DNA of 25,461 nt from Melanopsichium pennsylvanicum (lineage: Eukaryota; Basidiomycota; Ustilaginomycetes; Ustilaginales). The stretch spans positions 1-25,461 of the forward strand of contig OAPG01000042.1 of the NCBI GenBank assembly GCA_900208305.1, given 5' to 3'. The number at the start of each line of letters is the position of its first letter. The first letter of the stretch is position 1. The translations under genes were made by a program, and so were the position numbers. Positions 16,997 through 25,461 of this stretch are shown piece after piece. The notes beneath the pieces were generated by a model that saw nothing but the letters and a program-made list of their open reading frames with translations, did no database searches and was not told the DNA's origin.

Positions 16997-18451
16997 ATGC
17001 TAACACTACTACTTATTATTCCTCTAGTGGGTGCTCTAATGCTAGCACCTATGCAAGGAAACACAGAACAATCAGAGTCACAAATGAAACGAGTAGCACT
17101 AGGAACATCACTAATTAATTTTGTTCTAAGTATTGTACTATGGGGTGAATTTGATTCAAGTACTAGTGAATATCAATTTACGCAAGAATTTAACCAAGTT
17201 AATTTCTGTCACCTACACATTGGGGTAGATGGTATCTCACTTTATTTTGTTCTACTAACAACATTTATTACACCAATTTGTATTCTAAGTAATTGGGATA
17301 ATATTAAACAACAACTTAAATACTTCCTTATGTGTTTCCTAGTACTAGAAACACTACTAATTGCGGTATTTATTGTACTAGATATTCTACTATTCTATGT
17401 ATTCTTTGAAAGTGTACTAATTCCTCTATTCCTAATTGTAGGTATTTGGGGTGGTAGTGCTACACGAGTACGAGCTGCTTTCCTACTGTTCCTTTATACA
17501 CTATTTGGTTCACTATTTATGCTACTAGCTTTCCTAGTTATTTACTATAATGTTGGTTCAACAGATTTTCAAGTAGTATCACTATCTGAAATTAATCTAG
17601 AATCACAAAAACTACTATGGCTAGCTGTATTTATTAGTATGGCTATCAAAACACCACTACTACCATTCCACGTATGGCTACCTCGAGCTCATGCTGAAGC
17701 TCCACTAGCTGGTAGTGTTATTCTAGCTGGTCTTATCCTAAAACTAGCTACATATGGATACATGCGAATTCTAATTCAATTTCTACCAGATGCAACATCA
17801 TACTTCTCTCCACTAGTACAAACTATTGCAGTAATTACTCTAATTTATGCATCACTAGCTACACTACGACAAACTGATTTCAAAGCTCTAGTTGCTTACT
17901 CTTCTATTGGTCATATGGCTGTAGTAGTACTAGGACTATTCAGTAATACTATCCAAGGTATTGATGGTGCTCTACTACTAAGTATTGCTCATGGAGTTGT
18001 TAGTCCAGCACTATTTATTCTAGTAGGTGGAGTTCTATATGATCGATACCATACACGAACTATTCGGTACTACCGAGGTATGACTGCTTATATGCCACTA
18101 TTCTCAATTCTGTTCTTTGTATTTACAATTTTTAATGCTGCAGTACCTCTAAGTGCTAATTGGGCTGGTGAATTCCTATGTCTAGCGGGTGCCTTCCAAC
18201 GAAACCCTGTATTTGCTGTACTAGGAAGTTCCGGTATTGTTCTAAGTGCTGCTTATTCTATTTGGCTATATAACCGAATTGCCTTTGGTGCTTGGAGTAA
18301 ATACCTAAACTACACTACAGATCTTACTCGACGAGAGTTTATGCTTCTACTACCTCTTCTATTTGTTGCCGTAGTATTTGGAATTTTCCCAAATATTATC
18401 CTTGATTCAGTTCATGCTTCAACATCTGGACTACTTTTTTCAATCAATTAA
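16997..18451 (+). CDS. nad4: NADH dehydrogenase subunit 4
   Basis: Nad4 is a proton-translocating antiporter-like subunit of the complex I membrane arm. The 484-residue product contains H-I-G-V-D-G-I-S-L-Y-F-V-L-L-T-T-F, F-F-E-S-V-L-I-P-L-F-L-I-V-G-I-W-G, and the signature P-L-L-P-F-H-V-W-L-P-R-A-H-A-E-A-P-L-A-G-S-V. It also has F-K-A-L-V-A-Y-S-S-I-G-H-M-A-V and I-A-H-G-V-V-S-P-A-L-F, with the expected functional Glu, Lys and His positions. The ATG at 16997 follows an A-rich leader. There is no intron, no TGA, and Leu is essentially all CTN. It lies on the same strand as nad2-nad3 and the downstream chimera. Confidence 0.98.
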   Translation: MLTLLLIIPLVGALMLAPMQGNTEQSESQMKRVALGTSLINFVLSIVLWGEFDSSTSEYQFTQEFNQVNFCHLHIGVDGISLYFVLLTTFITPICILSNWDNIKQQLKYFLMCFLVLETLLIAVFIVLDILLFYVFFESVLIPLFLIVGIWGGSATRVRAAFLLFLYTLFGSLFMLLAFLVIYYNVGSTDFQVVSLSEINLESQKLLWLAVFISMAIKTPLLPFHVWLPRAHAEAPLAGSVILAGLILKLATYGYMRILIQFLPDATSYFSPLVQTIAVITLIYASLATLRQTDFKALVAYSSIGHMAVVVLGLFSNTIQGIDGALLLSIAHGVVSPALFILVGGVLYDRYHTRTIRYYRGMTAYMPLFSILFFVFTIFNAAVPLSANWAGEFLCLAGAFQRNPVFAVLGSSGIVLSAAYSIWLYNRIAFGAWSKYLNYTTDLTRREFMLLLPLLFVAVVFGIFPNIILDSVHASTSGLLFSIN

Positions 18452-18686
18452 AAGTCAGACTAAAAAAGGAAAATAGTTATTACTAAAATACAAAATTAGA
18501 TAGGTCTTAATAAATTTGATTTTATTTTTGTAACTACACTTTTAAACTTAATTAAAATTAGTTTAACTAAGTGATTTACTCCCCTTTCACTCATTTAGTT
18601 GTTAAATCTTCTATTTTCAGGCCAACTTAATTTAACTAGTTAAATTTACAACTCGTCGATAGCAAAAAAAACTCTACTATAATATT

Positions 18687-19148
18687 CCTATTCTTGTATA
18701 GGATAGAGTACTTACTCTTACTCTTTTTGATTTATTCCTATCTATACTTATTACTTTCATTTAAATAAAAGAGAAATTAATATAGTAGGTTAGTCTATAA
18801 TAAAATAGATTAATCTATCTAAGAGCCCGCGCGCAATTTAGTCTACATTTTGCGCTTGCGCTGCGCTTGCGCACGGGCGGTAATTAAGTATAGATTTATT
18901 AACGTGCGTATTTACTTTAAATAATCTAGATATTAGATTAGTAATTAGTAAAATTAGTAACGCAGTAAAATAAAACTTAAAAATGCTTTCAATTCTATAT
19001 AATCTACTAGAGATTCTAGTAGTTCTTGTTCCAATTCTACTAAGTGTTGCTTTTATGACAGTAATTGAACGAAAAGTAATGGGATCAATGCAACGACAAA
19101 TTGGACCTAATGTTGTTGGATACTATGCTCTACTACAACCATTTGCAG
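18687..19148. repeat. 462-bp inverted repeat, copy B (nad1 leader and start)
   Basis: Inverted copy of 11862-12323 with three visible differences. It places the nad1 leader and the first 55 nad1 codons in front of an unrelated ORF. Both repeat ends are sharp: 12323/18687 and 11862/19148. Confidence 0.95.
18852..18881 (+). repeat. 30-base GC-rich repeat
   Basis: Copy of the GCGCTTGCGC family within arm B of the 462-bp inverted repeat, matching that at 12129-12158. Confidence 0.92.
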
Positions 19149-19990
19149 TACCTCTAATGGTTGTAGTAGTAATCCTAGGCTTTACAACATTTACTCTCTT
19201 CTATAATGTATGGTTTGATCCTATCTACTGTCAAGAGACTGAAGCCCTAGCTACAAATGCAAAGAATGGGACTGTATCTATAACTGACAAGTGGAATAGT
19301 CGAATTATTAATGGTGCGTGGGCTTCTATTAGCCTATATGGTATGTACAAAGTCTTTCAACTGAAGTCTGGCACTGCTGGTAAAGTAGCAGCGATTACAA
19401 CTATTATGACTACTACTACAACTAGTGCTATCTCAATGCATGAAGTGACAAAACCTACTCTTGGATGGGTTCATTCGCGAATGAAGGAAGCAATTTCTAA
19501 GGGTTTTAGTACTAGTGTTGAAGTTGGTGATACTAAACTATCAGGTTCCCTTAATATCGGTAGTAGTACTACCAATAGCAATCATCAGATTAATTCGCCA
19601 CTAGAGGAAAACGGGTCTATTTTTGATTGGCTATTTTCACTTCTTCCTGATTTTGTGAAACAGGATCTACGAAATAGAGTTCCTGCAACTGATTTCACAG
19701 AACTAAGCGCTATTGACGTTCTACACTTCCAATACAATATTATTGTATTTCTAGTAGCAGTAAGTGCAATTACTGTACTTTATAGCTTTATTCTAATTAC
19801 TATCTTCCGATACAGTGTAAAAAATCGAGATAGTATCGTTAAGATGTCTACACTACTTAGCAAATTTATTCCTTCAGATAAAATGGCAAATAATCTGATT
19901 ATTCTGCTAAAAATGTTTGTAGCTGTAAACATTTCAACAATTATTGCAGGGCTAAACTTTCTATTCTACCACCCTTTTATGTTCAATTAA
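18983..19990 (+). CDS. nad1 N-terminus fused to unrecognised membrane protein
   Basis: Residues 1-55 are nad1 (Gln for Arg at 39), copied within the 462-bp inverted repeat; nad1 similarity stops abruptly after L-L-Q-P-F-A. Residues 56-335 are unlike any complex I subunit. They comprise a helix (about 56-74), a polar section with [11 protein letters not shown], a Gly/Thr-rich weakly hydrophobic stretch (about 127-152), and a Ser/Asn-rich loop with N-S-P-L-E-E at 203-208. Two C-terminal helices follow (about 252-278 and 303-329). Codon use is host-like and the 335-codon frame is unbroken, unlike all other accessory ORFs here, so it may be expressed from the nad1 leader. Two broken relatives lie at 6920-8753. 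I do not recognise the family and assign no function. Confidence 0.8.
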   Translation: MLSILYNLLEILVVLVPILLSVAFMTVIERKVMGSMQRQIGPNVVGYYALLQPFAVPLMVVVVILGFTTFTLFYNVWFDPIYCQETEALATNAKNGTVSITDKWNSRIINGAWASISLYGMYKVFQLKSGTAGKVAAITTIMTTTTTSAISMHEVTKPTLGWVHSRMKEAISKGFSTSVEVGDTKLSGSLNIGSSTTNSNHQINSPLEENGSIFDWLFSLLPDFVKQDLRNRVPATDFTELSAIDVLHFQYNIIVFLVAVSAITVLYSFILITIFRYSVKNRDSIVKMSTLLSKFIPSDKMANNLIILLKMFVAVNISTIIAGLNFLFYHPFMFN

Positions 19991-20170
19991 ACAATTAATT
20001 GAAGAAATTACATTATACTCCCCTTTCAATTGAAAATAGATAGAGATAGTCTCTATATTTTCAATCGTTACATAGTAACTTTTTTTATTTGATATAAAAA
20101 TTTTCATTTTTATTGGCGCGGTCTGTGTAAATATGGTTAGTATAAGAATAGAAAAAAGTAAATATATAAA

Positions 20171-20241
20171 GTACTTTAGTGTAAAGGTGGCACAGCAGAC
20201 TCATGTCCTGCTAGACCAGTGTTCGAATCCTGGAATGTACT
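20171..20241 (+). tRNA. trnM: tRNA-Met(CAU)
   Basis: Acceptor GTACTTT/AATGTAC (one T-T), short D arm TGT/ACA, anticodon stem GCAGA/CCTGC with a terminal A-C mismatch, loop CTCATGT with anticodon CAT. The T arm pairs as CCAG-G/C-CTGG only if a T is bulged. The weak pairs make it less certain than the others; a CAU tRNA could also be an Ile tRNA with modified C34. Confidence 0.72.
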
Positions 20242-20242
20242 C

Positions 20243-20698
20243 AATTAATAATTATCGCCGGGTTATTTAAAAAGGAATTAATTTATGGGTATGGGGCCCG
20301 CCCGTAGGGCCCCTAAATTCTTATCCATTTTTTTTTTTTTAGGAATTAAATTTAATAGCGCTTATAAAATATTAGATTTTATTAGCCTTGTATTTAAAAT
20401 TCTATTCTAAAAAAATCAAAATGTTCCATTTTTATCGGCCAGCGCATAAAATTTTATCGCTATTTTAATAACATATAGTTGAATATATAGATATTCTATC
20501 ATACTTTATTACTCTGTATATCATAATGCTTGTGTTTGTATAGTCCTAATAAAATTACTAGCGGTTAAAAATAAAACAGCGCTTACACGCGACCTTGAAA
20601 ATAAGAGATTTTATAGTCACTACTTTATAAATTGTGATTCATTTTCTCTACTAATAAATCTGGATGGTTACAAATTTATGTATATATATATAGGTATA
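20243..20698. other. spacer between tRNA-Met and tRNA-Glu
   Basis: No gene is visible. It includes a GGGCCCGCCCGTAGGGCCCC hairpin-forming island at about 20296-20311, a poly-T run near 20328-20340 and several AAAATATTAGATTTTAT-like motifs. Confidence 0.5.
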
Positions 20699-20769
20699 GG
20701 TCTCTTAGTTTAAAGGTAAAACAGTAGATCTTCATTTTACTAATAGGAGTTCGATTCTCCTAGAGATCA
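20699..20769 (+). tRNA. trnE: tRNA-Glu(UUC)
   Basis: Acceptor GGTCTCT/AGAGATC, anticodon stem GTAGA/TTTAC, loop TCTTCAT with anticodon TTC, T arm AGGAG-TTCGATT-CTCCT, discriminator A. Confidence 0.92.
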
Positions 20770-20909
20770 GTAGGTTTAGATCTACTACTGCCCGCCTATT
20801 AAAATAAAAAGTAGTTTTATACTATTATAATAAAATTCGCTACTAAATCTATAAATTAATATATAATAATTAGGAAATAAATGACTGCGGATTTACTAGC
20901 GGTAAAAAT

Positions 20910-20980
20910 GTCGACTTAGTTTAGTGGTAGAATAGGTAACTTGTAATTACTTGACACTAGTTCGATTCTAGTAGTCGGCA
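20910..20980 (+). tRNA. trnT: tRNA-Thr(UGU)
   Basis: Acceptor GTCGACT/AGTCGGC, D arm TTAGTTTAGTGGTAGAA, anticodon stem GGTAA/TTACT, loop CTTGTAA with anticodon TGT, T arm ACTAG-TTCGATT-CTAGT, discriminator A. Confidence 0.92.
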
Positions 20981-21033
20981 AAAATACTGTAAATAATAGA
21001 AAATACTATACAGCCCAATAAAATAGGATATTT

Positions 21034-21063
21034 GCGCTTGCGCTGCGCTTGCGCGCGGGCGGT
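21034..21063 (+). repeat. 30-base GC-rich repeat
   Basis: Full-length member of the GCGCTTGCGC family, with the same GCGCGGGCGGT end as the copy at 16547. Confidence 0.92.
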
Positions 21064-21270
21064 ATTTGAATATATATATAATCTTATTATATTCAAATAA
21101 TTCAACTTGTGTCTGGAAAAGTTATTTGTTAGTTCATATTATAAATAAATAAGCTATATACATTAATAGAAATAATAATAAAATAGTTGTAGTAGTATCA
21201 GTATAAAACGTATTAAAGGTGCTATAGAAAACGATTAATTATAGTGATTATCTATTTATAGGCGCGGTAG

Positions 21271-21330
21271 AAAATAAAAATAAAAATAAAAATAAAAATA
21301 AAAATAAAAATAAAAACAAAAACAAAAATT
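21271..21330. repeat. AAAAAT microsatellite
   Basis: About eight six-base AAAAAT units passing into two or three AAAAAC units, so the array is both expanded and diverging. Confidence 0.9.
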
Positions 21331-21368
21331 TTGTTGTTTTCTTGCGCATACTTTTTAATAAAATCTTC

Positions 21369-21410
21369 GCCTACGGCTGCATACGGCTGCCTACGGCTGC
21401 CTACGGCTTT
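21369..21410 (+). repeat. CTACGGCTGC tandem repeat
   Basis: Three to four ten-base units, one with CATACGG instead of CCTACGG. Single units of this island occur near 2612 and 5113, so this is local amplification of a dispersed GC element. Confidence 0.85.
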
Positions 21411-21503
21411 GTTCTTTTTTCTCCCGAAAAAAAGTAGCCCTAAAAGTATTCTATTTTTATAAGCCCACTATAATTATCAAGTTATTTTTTATAAATAGGG
21501 AAT

Positions 21504-21531
21504 GTAGGATGTCATCTAAAGGAAATACATC
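21504..21531 (+). pseudogene. truncated tRNA-Gln copy
   Basis: The first 27-28 bases of tRNA-Gln (21674 on: acceptor strand, D arm, start of the anticodon stem) recur here with three differences. No anticodon, T arm or 3' acceptor strand follows. Confidence 0.65.
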
Positions 21532-21673
21532 ATTGCCCTGATAAAATATTAGATTTTATCCCCGGTTTATAAAATTCTTCGATTTTAGTAGGTAATGAGA
21601 ATGGTTGAAAAAAAACAAAAATAGTTACACTAGTAAATACTATATTAGTATGAAAATAAGAATACTAGTAAAG

Positions 21674-21744
21674 TAGGATGTCGTCTAAAGGAAAGACTTC
21701 CTCTTTTGGTGGGGAAAATAGTTGTTCGATTCAACTCATCCTAG
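21674..21744 (+). tRNA. trnQ: tRNA-Gln(UUG)
   Basis: Acceptor TAGGATG/CATCCTA, D stem GTCT/AGAC, anticodon stem TCCTC/GGGGA, loop TTTTGGT with anticodon TTG, T arm AGTTG-TTCGATT-CAACT, discriminator G. Confidence 0.9.
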
Positions 21745-21752
21745 AAAATATA

Positions 21753-21826
21753 TGAAGATAGTAGGGCTCGAACCTACGACGTCGATATTAAAAGTATCGC
21801 ACTCTAACCAACTGAGTTATACCTTC
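21753..21826 (-). tRNA. trnK: tRNA-Lys(UUU)
   Basis: Acceptor GAAGGTA/TATCTTC, D arm ACTCAGTTGGTTAGAGT, anticodon stem CGATA/TATCG, loop CTTTTAA with anticodon TTT, T arm GTAGG-TTCGAGC-CCTAC. Its first ten bases lie inside the 177-bp inverted repeat; it faces the tRNA-Ser copy head to head. Confidence 0.93.
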
Positions 21827-21993
21827 TTTATATAGGTTACTTATGGACAAACCGCTATTGGCGAGGTGTAGGCGATTGCTAATTGTCTGGAATATAAAAA
21901 ACTTCCTTAGGAGTTCGAATCTCCTTTTGTCCGTGTAATTATATACCTATATATAGGTATACCAAAATTAAGTAAATACGGGATACTTTTTTG
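21817..21993 (+). repeat. 177-bp inverted repeat, copy 2
   Basis: Inverted counterpart of 8912-9088, apparently identical. It begins within the 5' end of tRNA-Lys and ends about 60 bases past tRNA-Ser(GCU). Confidence 0.93.
21845..21933 (+). tRNA. trnS: tRNA-Ser(GCU), copy 2
   Basis: Same sequence as 8972-9060 in opposite orientation: acceptor GGACAAA/TTTGTCC, anticodon loop TTGCTAA, long variable arm. Probably the parental locus, because the repeat boundary here cuts into a functional neighbour (tRNA-Lys). Confidence 0.92.
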
Positions 21994-22097
21994 GCTACTA
22001 AAAAAAGGATGTTAACTTATAATTAAAGAGTAAAAAATAATTAACACTATAAATAAAAAGATTGGTACTAAAAAAGTGAATAGACTAGAAGGATTAA

Positions 22098-23707
<1,610 letters not shown>

Positions 23708-23984
23708 ATTATAAAGAGGCCTTCAATACGCCCCCTATCACTAAAAGATAAGGTTCATATAAATATTTCACTGTATGCTGGAAACTCCTTAGAGCTTTTG
23801 TTACTATAAATCTATTATCCGATTTAAGTAAAAATACAAAAGATTGGATAATCAGCAGGAAACCAAAGATTAATACATTTAATCAAGTAGGATCCTCAGA
23901 GACTATGTGTGAAACACCGTATCACAATATATTAGGTACGTTGAAGATATAGTCCATACTTATATTAATATATGAGGTTATTAG

Positions 23985-24200
23985 TTATTACTACAGTTCT
24001 TAACATGCGAAACCCTGGAATGACACTACATAAACTACCACTATTTGTTTGGGCTATCTTTGTTACAGCTATTCTACTGCTACTATCACTACCAGTACTA
24101 GCTGGTGCAATTACAATGCTACTAACAGACCGTAATTTTAATACATCCTTCTATGATCCAGCAGGAGGTGGAGATCCAATTCTTTACCAACACCTATTCT
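23985..24200 (+). CDS. cox1: cytochrome c oxidase subunit 1, exon 2
   Basis: Continues the catalytic subunit: [22 protein letters not shown], then the helix [21 protein letters not shown] and [20 protein letters not shown]. The next expected residues W-F-F-G-H-P-E-V, which contain a copper ligand, are absent because a second intron begins. The boundary at 24200 is placed after the T that would start the Trp codon. The frame stays open into the LAGLIDADG ORF. Confidence 0.95.
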
Positions 24201-25157
24201 CAAAAACAATAATGTACATTACACTTTCCTATCTTATTTATAAAATTGTTCTAGTACTAACTAAATATAATTTTTATATTGAAAATAGTGCTTCAGGAGA
24301 TAACATTTTTAATTTTAATAACTTCTATCTAGAATTTGAAAAAACACATCCAAACAATAAAGTACCTTCAACATCTTTTCTAGAATGGTTTATAGGTTTT
24401 ACTGAAGGTGATGGAAGCTTTATTCTAAGTACTCGTGGTAACCTTATGTTTATTATTACACAATCTACTACAGATATTCAAGTACTTTATTATATTCAGG
24501 AACAACTAGGTTTTGGGCGTGTTATTAAACAAGGACATAAGACTAGCCGATTTATTGTTCAAGATATAAATAATCTTCACATTCTAATTCAACTATTCAA
24601 CGGTAATATTTGTTTTTCCTAGTAAACAAGATAGTTTTCTTAAGTTTATTACTCATTTTAATAAACACTCTAATTTTTCTACTATTCATTTTAACTATTC
24701 ACTTATGCTACCTACTTGTTATGATAATTGGCTTTGTGGTTTTACTGATGCTGAAGGATGTTTTACATGTTCACTACTAGGTAATTCCACTGCTTATCGA
24801 TTTCGATTTATACTAGCTCAGAAAGGAGAAATGAATAAAAAAAGTACTTATCTATATTGCTGATCTACTCAAAGGAACAGTACGATCTCATTCTGTAAAA
24901 GATGTTTATGAAGTTACAGTTAATGGAATCCGAAATATGGACAAAGTGATCGATTATTTCAATAATCATAAACTTTATAGTAAAAAAAGCTAAGTCTTAC
25001 CAACTTTGGATGGAAAATTTACGAAGCTATTAAAAAAGGGGAACACCTATCTCCTGATAGTCGTAATAATCTAAAAACGAAAACACATATTATTAACAAG
25101 TTAATGTACCTAAAAGCTAAGCTTTTTAGCCCACCGGGAATACACGAATTGGTTTAA
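24201..25157 (+). pseudogene. two-motif LAGLIDADG endonuclease in cox1 intron 2 (frameshifted)
   Basis: Fused in frame to exon 2. The first motif [12 protein letters not shown] lies at about 24384-24421, the second W-L-C-G-F-T-D-A-E-G-C-F at about 24729-24764, with the usual spacing of a single-chain enzyme. Intervening Q-L-G-F-G-R-V and later V-I-D-Y-F-N-N-H-K-L are typical. Frames are broken four times, each by about one base and mostly in homopolymers: near 24610 (T run), near 24838-24845 (A run), near 24985 (A run) and near 25015. The final segment with L-S-P-D-S-R reads open to a TAA at 25155-25157. Either the gene is recently dead or the base runs contain sequencing errors. Confidence 0.85.
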
Positions 25158-25461
25158 ACATAATTCTTATTGTCTATAGGCTTAATGATAAGAAAAAATT
25201 ATGAAATATAATTAGGCAGGTGTATTTTCTTATTTTAAAAGACCTATATTATATGAAGACAAAGTAAGTCTACCAATTTATAGTCAATACTATGTAAGAT
25301 TGTGCAACCTTTAAAGGAAAACAATTATAAAAATAGTATACTAATGCCCACAGGCATTAGAATGAATAATATTTATTCATTGGCAATACAAGTGAAAACG
25401 GTCAATATATCTTCGTATAAAGACCGTCGGCAGTTTAAAATGTCGCTACAGACTGGGTCAC
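24201..25461 (+). mobile_element. group I intron 2 of cox1 (3' end beyond window)
   Basis: Begins after Y-Q-H-L-F and runs past the window end. A LAGLIDADG ORF occupies the first ~940 bases. At 25250-25461 a folded, non-coding stretch appears with GCCCACAGGC hairpin, paired GACGGTC-like pieces and GCTACAGACTGGGTC, which resembles the P7/R region of a group I core. The exon 3 junction is not in the window. Confidence 0.82.

Larger units (their letters stand above)
20981..21673. other. repeat-rich spacer between tRNA-Thr and tRNA-Gln
   Basis: No gene. It holds a 30-base GC repeat (21034-21063), a long AAAAAT microsatellite (about 21271-21330), a tandem array of CTACGGCTGC units (about 21369-21410) and a truncated tRNA-Gln copy (21504-21531). 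Confidence 0.6.

Noticed and set aside
16837..17064. 75-codon minus-strand frame overlapping the nad4 start
   Set aside because: Antisense to nad4 and a GC-island spacer; no homology signal.
21271..21410. CRISPR-like array
   Set aside because: Units are simple tandem microsatellites without unique spacers.

Overview
The window is a stretch of fungal mitochondrial DNA. It is strongly AT-rich with sharp GC-rich islands and encodes respiratory-chain proteins (cob, cox1, cox3, nad1, nad2, nad3, nad4) and 13 tRNA genes, including a tRNA-Tyr with a long variable arm. It also has group I introns with LAGLIDADG and GIY-YIG homing endonuclease ORFs, and nad2 and nad3 overlap by one base. Core genes use TGG for Trp, and I saw no in-frame TGA in the stretches I read. 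Leu is written almost only with CTN (mostly CTA), which is odd for AT-rich mtDNA. The lineage cannot be fixed from this window alone; an early-diverging fungus or a yeast with a complex I are both possible. No rRNA gene was recognised.

Layout. 1-2047 (minus): 5' part of cob, two exons and a 1.5-kb group I intron with decayed endonucleases; the start of a second intron lies at the window edge. 2685-2756: tRNA-Ile. 3047-3883 (minus): cox3. 4991-6409: tRNA-Ser(UGA), Tyr, Phe and Ala in AT-rich spacers. 6920-8753 (minus): two broken copies of an unrecognised membrane-protein gene. 8972-9429: tRNA-Ser(GCU) and tRNA-Arg. 9196-10810 (minus): a displaced nad1 3' end, a decayed GIY-YIG gene and a nad2 5' fragment. 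11032-12027 (minus): intact nad1. 12933-15265 (plus): nad2 and nad3, the latter fused to a GIY-YIG remnant, with a displaced nad3 3' end at 16260-16360. 16997-18451: nad4. 18983-19990: a chimera of the first 55 codons of nad1 and the unrecognised membrane gene. 20171-21933: tRNA-Met, Glu, Thr, Gln, Lys and a second tRNA-Ser(GCU). 22113 to the end: cox1 exons 1 and 2 with two group I introns.

Two nested inverted repeats (462 bp carrying the nad1 5' end and upstream region; 177 bp carrying tRNA-Ser(GCU)) frame nad2-nad3-nad4 and the flanking segments. The core genes are intact except cob exon 2, which lacks one base. Invasive sequences (endonuclease ORFs, GC-rich 30-mers, small hairpins, 5-6 bp microsatellites) are heavily decayed.

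The most novel material is (i) a three-member family of predicted three-helix membrane proteins, whose only open copy has captured the nad1 start and upstream region, and (ii) free-standing GIY-YIG elements that appear to have brought replacement 3' ends to nad3 and perhaps nad1, leaving the old ends stranded downstream.
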